This document shows, one piece after another, positions 1-6,409 of a stretch of 64,000 bases of DNA. Position numbers and translations under genes: made by a program. The notes beneath the pieces are model-generated. The model searched no databases. It was not told the origin of the DNA and saw only the letters and a program-made list of their open reading frames with translations. How positions within the stretch are numbered: the stretch's first letter is position 1; the number at the start of each line of letters is the position of its first letter. Source of the DNA: Bacteroidia bacterium. GTDB taxonomy: Bacteria; Bacteroidota; Bacteroidia; B-17B0; Aurantibacillaceae. The stretch is taken from NCBI GenBank assembly GCA_026003255.1, contig BPGX01000002.1, forward strand, positions 248,001-312,000, in the 5' to 3' direction.

Positions 1-651
1 CTTTCCTAATCGTTTAATTGAAAGGTAAGGGATTGAATATCCTTTCTTATGAAGATTTCTTATAAACGAGTCAAATACGTCTATACTTGTGAAATCTTTT
101 GTTTTATACATTAAACTTTTTCCATAGCTAAAAATAATTTTAGCATGAGCATTTCCATTATGATGAAAATCGCCAAGAGGCCAATCTATTTCAATAGGAA
201 AACCATTAATTTTAAAGAAATGACAAATATTTTCTTTGCTTTTTTCTAAATTCAAAAAAAACACTTTAAAATAGTTGATACTCTGTCCTATTCTAGTATT
301 TACAACTCTTTCGCATTCTTTATATGAATTAAAAGTTGTAAATAATAATTCTTTTTCTGAAAGGCTAAAAAAAACTCTATTGTATTTTTCATACTGAATA
401 TTTGATGAATAAAGTAATGGAATTTTTAGAATATTAAAAATATATTTACTTATTTTTTGAGTGATAGAATTAAGTAATTCAGGAGATTTTTCAATTTCGC
501 TGATTTGTTTTTTTAGTTCCCAATTAATAACTTGGGCAATGGATGGGAAAAATTCATCAGTAATTTCAACAAACTTGAATTCTTCACGATTTAATAAAAG
601 TAAGAATGATTTTGAGCTTGCCCGCGATAGTATTTCCTTGATATAATTCAT
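1..651 (-). CDS. LanM-type (class II) lanthipeptide synthetase, N-terminal part, cut by window edge
   Basis: The reading frame is open from ATG at 651 to base 1, giving 217 visible residues with no stop. Near residues 152-165 is a WPLGDFHHNGNAHAK segment, followed by a GKSLMYKTK segment at about 176-185. These match the GD-H-N-G and (V/M)YKPR-like motifs of the LanM dehydratase (DUF4135) domain. LanM enzymes dehydrate Ser/Thr of a precursor peptide and then close thioether rings with a C-terminal LanC-like cyclase, which would lie outside the window. The start is about 50 bases after the small peptide gene at 703-945, the usual order of precursor then synthetase. The family assignment is from motif recognition, and completeness cannot be judged. 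Confidence 0.75.
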   Translation of the reverse strand, partial: MNYIKEILSRASSKSFLLLLNREEFKFVEITDEFFPSIAQVINWELKKQISEIEKSPELLNSITQKISKYIFNILKIPLLYSSNIQYEKYNRVFFSLSEKELLFTTFNSYKECERVVNTRIGQSINYFKVFFLNLEKSKENICHFFKINGFPIEIDWPLGDFHHNGNAHAKIIFSYGKSLMYKTKDFTSIDVFDSFIRNLHKKGYSIPYLSIKRLGK

Positions 652-653
652 AA

Positions 654-693
654 TAAAAAATAGAGAAAAGGAGCAGCGTATACACGCTACTCC
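654..693 (-). terminator. Hairpin with T-rich tail between precursor peptide and lanM
   Basis: Bases 670-678 (GGAGCAGCG) pair with 685-693 (CGCTACTCC) around a 6-base loop, with one mismatch. On the minus strand the stem is followed by TTTTCTCTATTTTTT. This fits a leaky intrinsic terminator or RNA-processing hairpin that would let the upstream peptide gene be made in excess over the synthetase, as is common in lantibiotic operons. The function is inferred. Confidence 0.6.
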
Positions 694-702
694 CTCTAAC
701 TT

Positions 703-945
703 TTAATCTTCCAGACCAATAGCAAATTCACAATCTCCTGCAACTAATTTAAATCCTGAAGGGGATTCATCAGGATCTGCTTTTTGAATTTGTACAGTTG
801 GTATATCAGGAAAGCAACAATGAACAGTAGTGCCATCGCATGGGCGGCCACTGCCAGTTCCGGTTGAACCCAATGCACCATTGTACCTTTCTACAAGAAA
901 TTCAAGGTCTGATTTTTTCATTCTCATGATTTCTGTAAGTGCCAT
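703..945 (-). CDS. Small Cys-rich peptide, candidate lanthipeptide precursor
   Basis: This 80-residue ORF sits directly upstream of the LanM-like gene on the same strand. Residues 1-27 are leader-like (charged, with the segment SDLEFLVERYNGALGS). The rest holds four Cys (36, 43, 44, 72) and many Ser/Thr, including TGTGSGRPCDGTTVHCC. That suits dehydration and thioether formation. It does not resemble the leader families I can recall for this phylum, and the acidic C-terminal end is odd for a core peptide, so the leader/core boundary is uncertain. I see no clear TAnnTTTG promoter in the 130 bases upstream. The role as substrate is inferred from position and composition. Confidence 0.55.
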   Translation of the reverse strand: MALTEIMRMKKSDLEFLVERYNGALGSTGTGSGRPCDGTTVHCCFPDIPTVQIQKADPDESPSGFKLVAGDCEFAIGLED

Positions 946-1069
946 AATTTTAAAATTTAAGGTTATGCTTACTCTTTTTTTAGGATTTTCAGCGTCCTCC
1001 CTTTTTATTATTTATAATGCTCAATATTTAACGTAATTTTTTCATTTATATTGTAATTGTATATGTATT

Positions 1070-1128
1070 GGCACTAACGGTTTGCGGCTATGCGCCGTTT
1101 TAATGGCGTATAGCCGCTGTTAAGCGAA
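1070..1128 (-). repeat. attC-like cassette site A
   Basis: This is a compact imperfect inverted repeat. GCGGCTATGCGCC pairs with GGCGTATAGCCGC with one mismatch, flanked by TAAC (1075-1078) and GTTA (1119-1122). Read on the minus strand, one A separates TAAC from the stem on one side and AAACC separates the stem from GTTA on the other. The three other sites share this asymmetry. It closes the restriction-modification cassette: GTTAAGCGAA at 1119-1128 matches the complement of TTCGCCTAAC at 3053-3062 with one mismatch. Its outer flank GGCACTAAC (1070-1078) starts the next cassette toward the lanthipeptide genes. Confidence 0.75.
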
Positions 1129-1143
1129 GTTACCTGAAACAAA

Positions 1144-1776
1144 TTATTCATTCTCCAATCTTAAAATTTCTTTTCTTATTTCTTCAATAACTTCAATATT
1201 ATGGATTTTTTTATTTTTACCTTCTGTTATTGAAATAATATAAAAAACTTTTCCACCATATTTTTGGGTAAACTTTTCATGAGTTTTCTTTTGCTGTTCT
1301 CTTTCGTTAATTATCTGAGTTATATATTCATAGCCCGCTGGTTTTATTTGGAGCCCAATATATTTATCCTTTATCTTAATAAAATAATCAACATTGTATC
1401 CTCTATCCCATTCATCTGGTGCAGGTTCGATTTTTATATTTAAAATATTTTGAAGCTGACCATAGATTGTTTGAATTTCAGATTGATAACCATCAAAGGT
1501 CCTATTAATTACAAGATTATAAATGAAGTTTATACAATCAGTTTCAGTTATATCCTCTATTTCAGCTTTGCATACATCCGTAACTTTAATAAATAAAGTT
1601 TTGCCAAGATATTAAAGATGTTCTCTCGGATATACATTTGAAAGGTAATAAGTTTCCCAATCTTCTTTTGTTTTAGGAGCACATTTTCTGATTAATTCTG
1701 CAACAGGGCCAACATTCTTCTTTTTAGTCAAGCCCCATCGCATATTCGCTTGATTTAATATCCATTCTTTTGGCAT
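1144..1776 (-). pseudogene. MjaI-family type II restriction endonuclease, interrupted by an in-frame stop
   Basis: The frame runs for 211 codons from ATG at 1776 with one TAA at 1612-1614 (codon 55). Read through, the product begins MPKEWILNQANMRWGLTKKK and continues with TIYGQLQNILNIKIEPAPDE and a WDRGYNVDYFIKI...IGLQIKP stretch. I recognise this as the MjaI restriction endonuclease family (CTAG-type enzymes). The likely nuclease centre (D...QIK) lies after the stop. The ATG overlaps the last 22 bases of the methyltransferase gene in another frame, so the two are translationally linked. The stop looks like a GAA-to-TAA change within an otherwise intact gene. Confidence 0.75.
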
Positions 1777-3002
1777 AATTCTTTTTTCTCCAATCTTAAA
1801 AACTTTTCTTTATAGTCATAATTTTTGGTCTTTTCAGCAACTGCTAAACCGCTTTTTATTAAGTAAGAATTGATAAATATTTTATTTTTCAAATAAACAT
1901 AAGCTTCTACTGGTTCGGTAGTGCCATTATTGCATTTATCAAATTTTATGATAACTTCTTTTCTTAGAAGCTTTTCTTTTAAATAGTTCAAAGTATTTTC
2001 TTCATCAATTATTTTAGTTCCGAGAAATTTTACTAAAAGATCTGTATTTAATCTTATTGTATCAGGTCCTATTATTTCAACAACTTTATAAAGAGAACCA
2101 TTTTTAAAGTTAAATTTAGCAGGATCAATATTGGGTTTTGCATCTTTTATTTTAGGAGTGTAATCAATATCCTCAATTTTCAAGTCAGATTCCCTTTTTA
2201 TTATTTCTAATTTACTTTCATTAAATAGATCTTCACTAACAATTTTCTTTTTTATAGTTTCTAAAAAATTCTCATTTATCTCGTATCCAATAGAATTTCT
2301 TTTTAATTGAGAGGCAACCTTAATAGTTGTTCCACTACCCAAAAAGGGATCAAGAACTGTATCCCCAACAAAAGTAAACATTTTGATCAGACGAAAAGGG
2401 AGTTCATCGGGGAACATTGCCTCATGTTCAATCTGTTTTGCACCGCCAAAATTCCAGTGACCGGTAAAATATTTTTTCCATTCTTCTTTTGATAAAATTG
2501 ACTCAGCCTTTATTTCTTTGGCTACATTATTTCCATTGCCTGGTTTTTTAAAAATCAATATAAACTCATAGTCTATTTCCACTATTCCATTAGGGGGGTA
2601 TGGGTATGAGCCCATTACAGTAGCCCCACCCGAAGTATTCATAGTAGTTTTTTTCTGCCATATAATTGATCCCATATAGTCGAAGCCTATATCCTCGCAT
2701 TGTGAAATAATTTCAGCATGAAGTGGAATAACTTTATAACGACCATAAATTATGGATCGTGCAAATTGGTCTCCTATATTTATACACAATCTTCTTCCGG
2801 GTATTAGAACTCTTAAACACTCTTTCCAAACTCTGTAGAGATCCTTAAGATATTCGTGCAAAGATTGTCCATATCCAATCTGACCATTTTGTCTATAGTC
2901 TTTTATATTCCAATATGGCGGTGATGTTACAACAAGACCTATTGACTCATCCGGAACTTCTATCATGTTTCTGCTATCGCCTATTATAACTTTTATGTTC
3001 AT
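1755..3002 (-). CDS. DNA methyltransferase of an MjaI-like restriction-modification pair, with C-terminal SNase-like domain
   Basis: This 415-residue product has TSPPYW (residues 26-31, motif IV) before DPFLGSGTT (218-226, AdoMet-binding motif I). That is the order of beta-class N4-cytosine or N6-adenine methyltransferases. Residues about 300-411 resemble the staphylococcal nuclease fold (DTIRL, AYVYLKNKIFINSYLI, YKEKFLRLEKK). The residues equivalent to the nuclease's catalytic Arg, Glu and Arg are missing, so I expect a non-catalytic DNA-binding role. I chose ATG at 3002 over 3023 because AAAAGGAAAT precedes it. It is the first gene of its cassette and overlaps the endonuclease gene. With the endonuclease broken it may act as a solitary methylase. 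The target CTAG is only inferred from the family. Confidence 0.85.
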   Translation of the reverse strand: MNIKVIIGDSRNMIEVPDESIGLVVTSPPYWNIKDYRQNGQIGYGQSLHEYLKDLYRVWKECLRVLIPGRRLCINIGDQFARSIIYGRYKVIPLHAEIISQCEDIGFDYMGSIIWQKKTTMNTSGGATVMGSYPYPPNGIVEIDYEFILIFKKPGNGNNVAKEIKAESILSKEEWKKYFTGHWNFGGAKQIEHEAMFPDELPFRLIKMFTFVGDTVLDPFLGSGTTIKVASQLKRNSIGYEINENFLETIKKKIVSEDLFNESKLEIIKRESDLKIEDIDYTPKIKDAKPNIDPAKFNFKNGSLYKVVEIIGPDTIRLNTDLLVKFLGTKIIDEENTLNYLKEKLLRKEVIIKFDKCNNGTTEPVEAYVYLKNKIFINSYLIKSGLAVAEKTKNYDYKEKFLRLEKKELCQKNGY

Positions 3003-3052
3003 TGGATTTCCTTTTAAAATCAATTATTTTATTTCATTAAGTTTCAGGTTAT

Positions 3053-3190
3053 TTCGCCTAACGGTTTGCGGCTTGGCGTAGTGGCGGATTTTTACCACAA
3101 ATGTTTATACGAAGCACTACTGTTTGTTTACCCACAAAAGTGTCATACGAAACACTTAACCCGCCATTACGCCAAACCGCTGTTAGCGGC
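3053..3190 (-). repeat. attC-like cassette site B
   Basis: The outer boxes are TTCGCCTAAC (3053-3062) and GTTAGCGGC (3182-3190). The inner arms GCGGCTTGGCGTAGTGGCGG and CCGCCATTACGCCAAACCGC pair imperfectly over about 20 bases around a variable loop of about 80 bases. The TAA stop of the gene at 3183-4040 falls inside the TAAC box, as often happens with integron cassettes. GTTAGCGGC is the exact complement of GCCGCTAAC at 4099-4107, the other end of the same cassette. Small ORFs in this segment come only from the repeat. Confidence 0.8.
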
Positions 3191-4040
3191 TGGCATTTTT
3201 CTTTTTTAGGAACTTTTCTGTCACAATTCTTATACCTGCTGTGTACCAAAAAGGCATTATTACGTCTCCAGCAATTCCGTTACCAACTGTCATATCAATT
3301 TGTACAAGGTCGCTAAAAAAATAGCGATAGCCTGCTTGCCAAGATGTCCCTGTCCCTGGAATGTATGGGTCACCAGAAAATATTTCTCCAACTAAGTGCA
3401 TTCCTTTGTAGGCTTTTATTTGTGTCCCAAGTCCCCAAGTTGTTATGAGATTATTTGAACCATCAACGTGCAAATAATTGCCCCCTAGATTTCCGTGGAA
3501 TAAAAATTTCTCACCTTCGCCAAAACATTGAGAAACTGTCAAGTAACCAAAAGTCCCGTAACCTGCCGGTTTAAATGAACCTTGTCCAACTGGTAAAAAA
3601 GTCCCCATAACCATTCCAAAGCCGGGTGCTTTGTTTGGTTTATATTCTTTGAATAGAATTTTTGCTTGTAGTAATGGTAAAGCATAGGAAAAGGTTTTTT
3701 TACTGTTGTGGTCAACTTGGTAGCCATAAACACCACCCGCTGTTAATTCAAGTTTTTTGTTCGGGCCGTAAGCTCCCAAAATCCAATGTTGTCCTGCTTC
3801 TTTGTCAAACCGCACCCAAGTTTCAAGTTGGGCAAGTCGCTCCCCAACCACTCTGGCATCGTCTGTAATGAATGGTCTAACAAGAACTTCTTTTGTTGAA
3901 CATATATCGTCAAGTGATTTGGTTGTTAAACTTGAAAATTGTCCGCTTGGCTTTTTGGTAAAATTCAAGGCAAGGTCTGACTGTGCTGAAACCTGTCCTG
4001 TTATAAGAATTAAAGCTGCTGATAATATAGTAAATCTCAT
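3183..4040 (-). CDS. Secreted beta-barrel-like protein of unknown function (cassette gene)
   Basis: The 285-residue product starts with a clear signal peptide (MRFTILSAALILITGQVSAQ). A conserved-looking segment follows at about 55-100 (PFITDDARVVGERLAQLETW, then LGAYGPNKKLELTAGGVYGY), and then many alternating Gly/aromatic strands. This is like small outer-membrane barrels or transporter-like porins. I know similar uncharacterised proteins in environmental Bacteroidota but no function. It is the only gene in its cassette. It starts about 67 bases from one cassette end and stops inside the attC-like site at the other, so it has no room for its own long promoter. Confidence 0.75.
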   Translation of the reverse strand: MRFTILSAALILITGQVSAQSDLALNFTKKPSGQFSSLTTKSLDDICSTKEVLVRPFITDDARVVGERLAQLETWVRFDKEAGQHWILGAYGPNKKLELTAGGVYGYQVDHNSKKTFSYALPLLQAKILFKEYKPNKAPGFGMVMGTFLPVGQGSFKPAGYGTFGYLTVSQCFGEGEKFLFHGNLGGNYLHVDGSNNLITTWGLGTQIKAYKGMHLVGEIFSGDPYIPGTGTSWQAGYRYFFSDLVQIDMTVGNGIAGDVIMPFWYTAGIRIVTEKFLKKKNASR

Positions 4041-4098
4041 TTGTCAAAAGTATGATGTTTATATTGTTTTTCTGTTTGGTTGATGTCGGTCTATGCTT

Positions 4099-4188
4099 GC
4101 CGCTAACGTTTTGCGGATAAACGAAGGTTTGCGAAGCAAACTTTGGGTGAAGGGCTTTAGCCCGAAACCGTTTATCCGCTGTTATGTC
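4099..4188 (-). repeat. attC-like cassette site C
   Basis: The boxes are GCCGCTAAC (4099-4107) and GTTATGTC (4181-4188). The arms GCGGATAAACG and CGTTTATCCGC pair perfectly. Inside lie two smaller hairpins, one around GTTTGCGAAGCAAAC and one around GGGCTTTAGCCC. GTTATGTC is the exact complement of GACATAAC at 5485-5492, the far end of the neighbouring cassette. In minus-strand orientation the asymmetric spacers (A on one side, AAAAC on the other) match sites A, B and D. Confidence 0.8.
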
Positions 4189-4239
4189 TCCCGTTAGGGC
4201 AAAAGCGAAGCTTTTGAGTTCCGCCGCCGAGCGATCTTT

Positions 4240-5442
4240 TTAAATATCTAATAGTTCCTTTTTATTTCTAAAGAATAAATCTGCCGATTCATAAAGTTTT
4301 GCTAAATCTTCAAAAGAAATAAATTTAAACATTTTTCTAAAGGCTCTATATGGATCTCTAGATAGTTCATTTTCTAATTTTTCTTTATTTTGTATAGGCG
4401 ACACAATAAAAAATTTAGCATTCAAATTTCTGGCTTGATATAGCTTCCTTAAAGCACTTCTTATATTGCCTTTGAAATCAACTTCAAAAATAAAACTAGG
4501 GGGGCAATGTTTATTATACCAAATAACATCAATCATTTTGATATCTTTTATTGATTTAAAATCCTCAGGAACATCTCTCAAATTAGCAAAATCTTGTAGT
4601 TTTTTGTTTTGATATTTCTTTCCTGCCTCAACACGCCCTACATATCTATCAAATCCAAGCCATTTACCAATCTCTAAAAGTTTACCTATAGCTTCTTCAT
4701 GAGTTTCTATCTCAGGAATTGGTTGTTCAACACCAATTTCATCTTTACGAATTCTAGCATATCCGCCAAGTCTTTTATCACACATCCAATGACAAAAAGC
4801 GTCAAAATTTTCATAGGATTCTTCAAATATTTTTATACCTAAATTTTTAAGTAAATATATGATCTTTTCTATATTTTGCAGATAATTTTCTAATCTACTG
4901 TCTATTATCTGCTCTTGAAGAATAAAATTTACAGTATCAACTGTTTTATTATTTACAGGTAAAAATTTGGAATCAAGACAATATAAAATAGGACTAATAA
5001 TTCCAGACTGAAAACCCTTACTATACTCACTATTTACAAATTTTAATATTTGATCTTGATTTCCCCCATTCAATAATTTATCTACTAGATTAAAAATTTC
5101 ATTTGCGACTTTTGGCCAATTATTTGGTTTCTGCCACCCAGCTGCCTCAAACCACTTTTTAACATCTTTAGTTATAGCTGGCCAAGTACTAATTCTATGA
5201 CCTTGACTTCGATTATATTGAGTATTTGAATATGGAAGAAGTTTATATAAAATATCATCTGTAATATCTTTTCCTTGTTTCTTTTTTTCTTTGATTTCGG
5301 CAAACACTTTTTTAACTTCTACTTTTTCTTTTTTATAAGCTTCTAAATGTTTTTTCCCTTGAGAAGTTTTTAGATATTTAACTATAAATTCATTAGATAA
5401 TGCTCTTATTTTTTCTCTTTGTTCGTTAGTCAATTTGATCAT
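4240..5442 (-). CDS. Unknown cassette protein with a possible PD-(D/E)xK-like C-terminal domain
   Basis: This 400-residue product is not one I can name. The N-terminal third is Lys/Glu-rich and helical. Residues about 310-395 contain MIDVIWYNKHCPPSFIFEVD, then a helix with IRSALRKLYQAR and a strand AKFFIVSP. This layout (strand with Asp, strand with E-V-D, helix, strand) recalls restriction-endonuclease-like domains in which the catalytic Lys is replaced. The frame stays open to 5604, but its first 54 codons would be read from attC-like site D, so I take ATG at 5442 (MIKLTNEQREKIR). It is the only gene in its cassette. A defence role is a guess based on fold resemblance and location. Confidence 0.65.
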   Translation of the reverse strand: MIKLTNEQREKIRALSNEFIVKYLKTSQGKKHLEAYKKEKVEVKKVFAEIKEKKKQGKDITDDILYKLLPYSNTQYNRSQGHRISTWPAITKDVKKWFEAAGWQKPNNWPKVANEIFNLVDKLLNGGNQDQILKFVNSEYSKGFQSGIISPILYCLDSKFLPVNNKTVDTVNFILQEQIIDSRLENYLQNIEKIIYLLKNLGIKIFEESYENFDAFCHWMCDKRLGGYARIRKDEIGVEQPIPEIETHEEAIGKLLEIGKWLGFDRYVGRVEAGKKYQNKKLQDFANLRDVPEDFKSIKDIKMIDVIWYNKHCPPSFIFEVDFKGNIRSALRKLYQARNLNAKFFIVSPIQNKEKLENELSRDPYRAFRKMFKFISFEDLAKLYESADLFFRNKKELLDI

Positions 5443-5484
5443 ATGTTTGTTAGAATTATTCTTTTTAGCGAGGCGGCGGAATTG

Positions 5485-5620
5485 GACATAACGTTTTGGC
5501 GCTTGGCGCAGTGGCGGATTTCGGAGCACAAAACTTTCAATCCACCACAAAATTTGATGCGAGGTAGAATGTTCAATTAACCACATCACCCGCCATTGAG
5601 CCAAACGCCTGTTAGCACTC
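5485..5620 (-). repeat. attC-like cassette site D
   Basis: The boxes are GACATAAC (5485-5492) and GTTAGCACTC (5611-5620). The arms GGCGCTTGGCGCAGTGGCGG and CCGCCATTGAGCCAAACGCC pair over about 20 bases with few mismatches. GTTAGCACTC is the exact 10-base complement of GAGTGCTAAC at 6299-6308, the integrase-proximal end of the first cassette. Site D has nearly the same arms as site B, suggesting a shared origin of the cassette ends even though the genes are unrelated. Confidence 0.8.
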
Positions 5621-5622
5621 GT

Positions 5623-6279
5623 TTAATTCTTTTTAACTTCATATTTTTTACTCCATTTAGTAATCAATGGTGTCAAAATAATTGTCGGTAAAAGCCAATA
5701 TAAAAAACTTGGTATTTGGTCTGGAAAATATTTTGCATTTACTACTAAAAATGCTGTCAATGCCGCAATAAAACCGCCTGTCATTCTTTGCAAATGTCCA
5801 ATAAGCCAATAGTTTTTTATTGTCGATTTGTTCTTGTAATTTTTGAAGTCTTGTCGAACGAAAAGTAGTCCTAAACTACCAAATGTTACTAACACAAGTC
5901 CAAACAAGTTTGATTTTGTTATTGTCAAAATGCCAATGCCAACAAACAAAAGTCCTGCAAACGACATAAGAATGGTAATTGCCCAATCTATACGTTTAGA
6001 GCCAAGTTTGTCTTGTTGTTTGTGTTTTAAATAACGTTGTCCCGAAGCAACCATATAAAGAGTAAAGACACCAACCATAAATAAAAAATAGTTCGGATGA
6101 AGGTATGCAAGAACAAGCGATGAAATTCCTGCCGTCAGCATAGAAACATAAAATATATTCCCGATTAGCTTGTGATTTTTGTCGCCTTTTTTTCTCAGTA
6201 TGTTCAACATTCCTGTCAGTAGTCCTAAAGAACCACCAATAATATGAAGAATTAAAAATAATTTGAAAAGTATGGTCAT
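5623..6279 (-). CDS. DUF2306-like integral membrane protein (first cassette gene)
   Basis: The 218-residue product is almost entirely hydrophobic, with about seven membrane segments. It starts with a helix carrying LHIIGGSLGLLTG, followed by NILRKKGDKNHKLIGNIFY. Near residue 165 it has the segment HLQRMTGGFIAALTAFLVVN. The early His-Gly-Gly helix and this late His-Leu-Gln motif fit the DUF2306 family of predicted membrane proteins, which has no firm function. ATG lies 20 bases inside the cassette start and the stop lies a few bases from the attC-like site. This is the tight packing expected of a mobile gene cassette. Confidence 0.7.
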   Translation of the reverse strand: MTILFKLFLILHIIGGSLGLLTGMLNILRKKGDKNHKLIGNIFYVSMLTAGISSLVLAYLHPNYFLFMVGVFTLYMVASGQRYLKHKQQDKLGSKRIDWAITILMSFAGLLFVGIGILTITKSNLFGLVLVTFGSLGLLFVRQDFKNYKNKSTIKNYWLIGHLQRMTGGFIAALTAFLVVNAKYFPDQIPSFLYWLLPTIILTPLITKWSKKYEVKKN

Positions 6280-6298
6280 TTTGTCTGTCGTTTTAAAT

Positions 6299-6409
6299 GA
6301 GTGCTAACTAGTTTATAGGTCTGAAAAATTCATCCATATCACTCCAATTTGGGTAGATAGGTCTGATTTTACAGTCCTTTTTGCATTGGCAAATTTACAA
6401 AAAAATAAA
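6299..6409 (-). other. Putative attI-like region and first cassette junction
   Basis: Between the integrase stop and the first cassette is a 110-base non-coding stretch that ends at the recombination box (GAGTGCTAAC at 6299-6308 on the plus strand). It holds two perfect direct copies of ATAGGTCTGA at 6315-6324 and 6357-6366. Integron attI sites often carry direct repeats that act as extra integrase-binding sites. That this is the primary insertion site is inferred from position, the repeats and the absence of an attC-like stem. Confidence 0.5.

Noticed and set aside
461..646. Plus-strand ORF inside the LanM-like region
   Set aside because: The minus-strand frame is open to the window edge and carries family motifs. 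The plus-strand frame has none.
3058..3316. Small ORFs on both strands within site B (about 63-71 residues)
   Set aside because: They are read from the attC-like inverted repeat. The same PPLRQA-type peptide recurs at site D, so they are repeat artefacts.
5443..5604. 54-codon N-terminal extension of the cassette gene at 4240-5442
   Set aside because: The extension is translated from attC-like site D. An ATG at 5442 starts a normal-looking protein.
1070..5620. CRISPR array
   Set aside because: Repeats are few, imperfect, of different length and spaced by whole genes. They are inverted, not direct short repeats with spacers.
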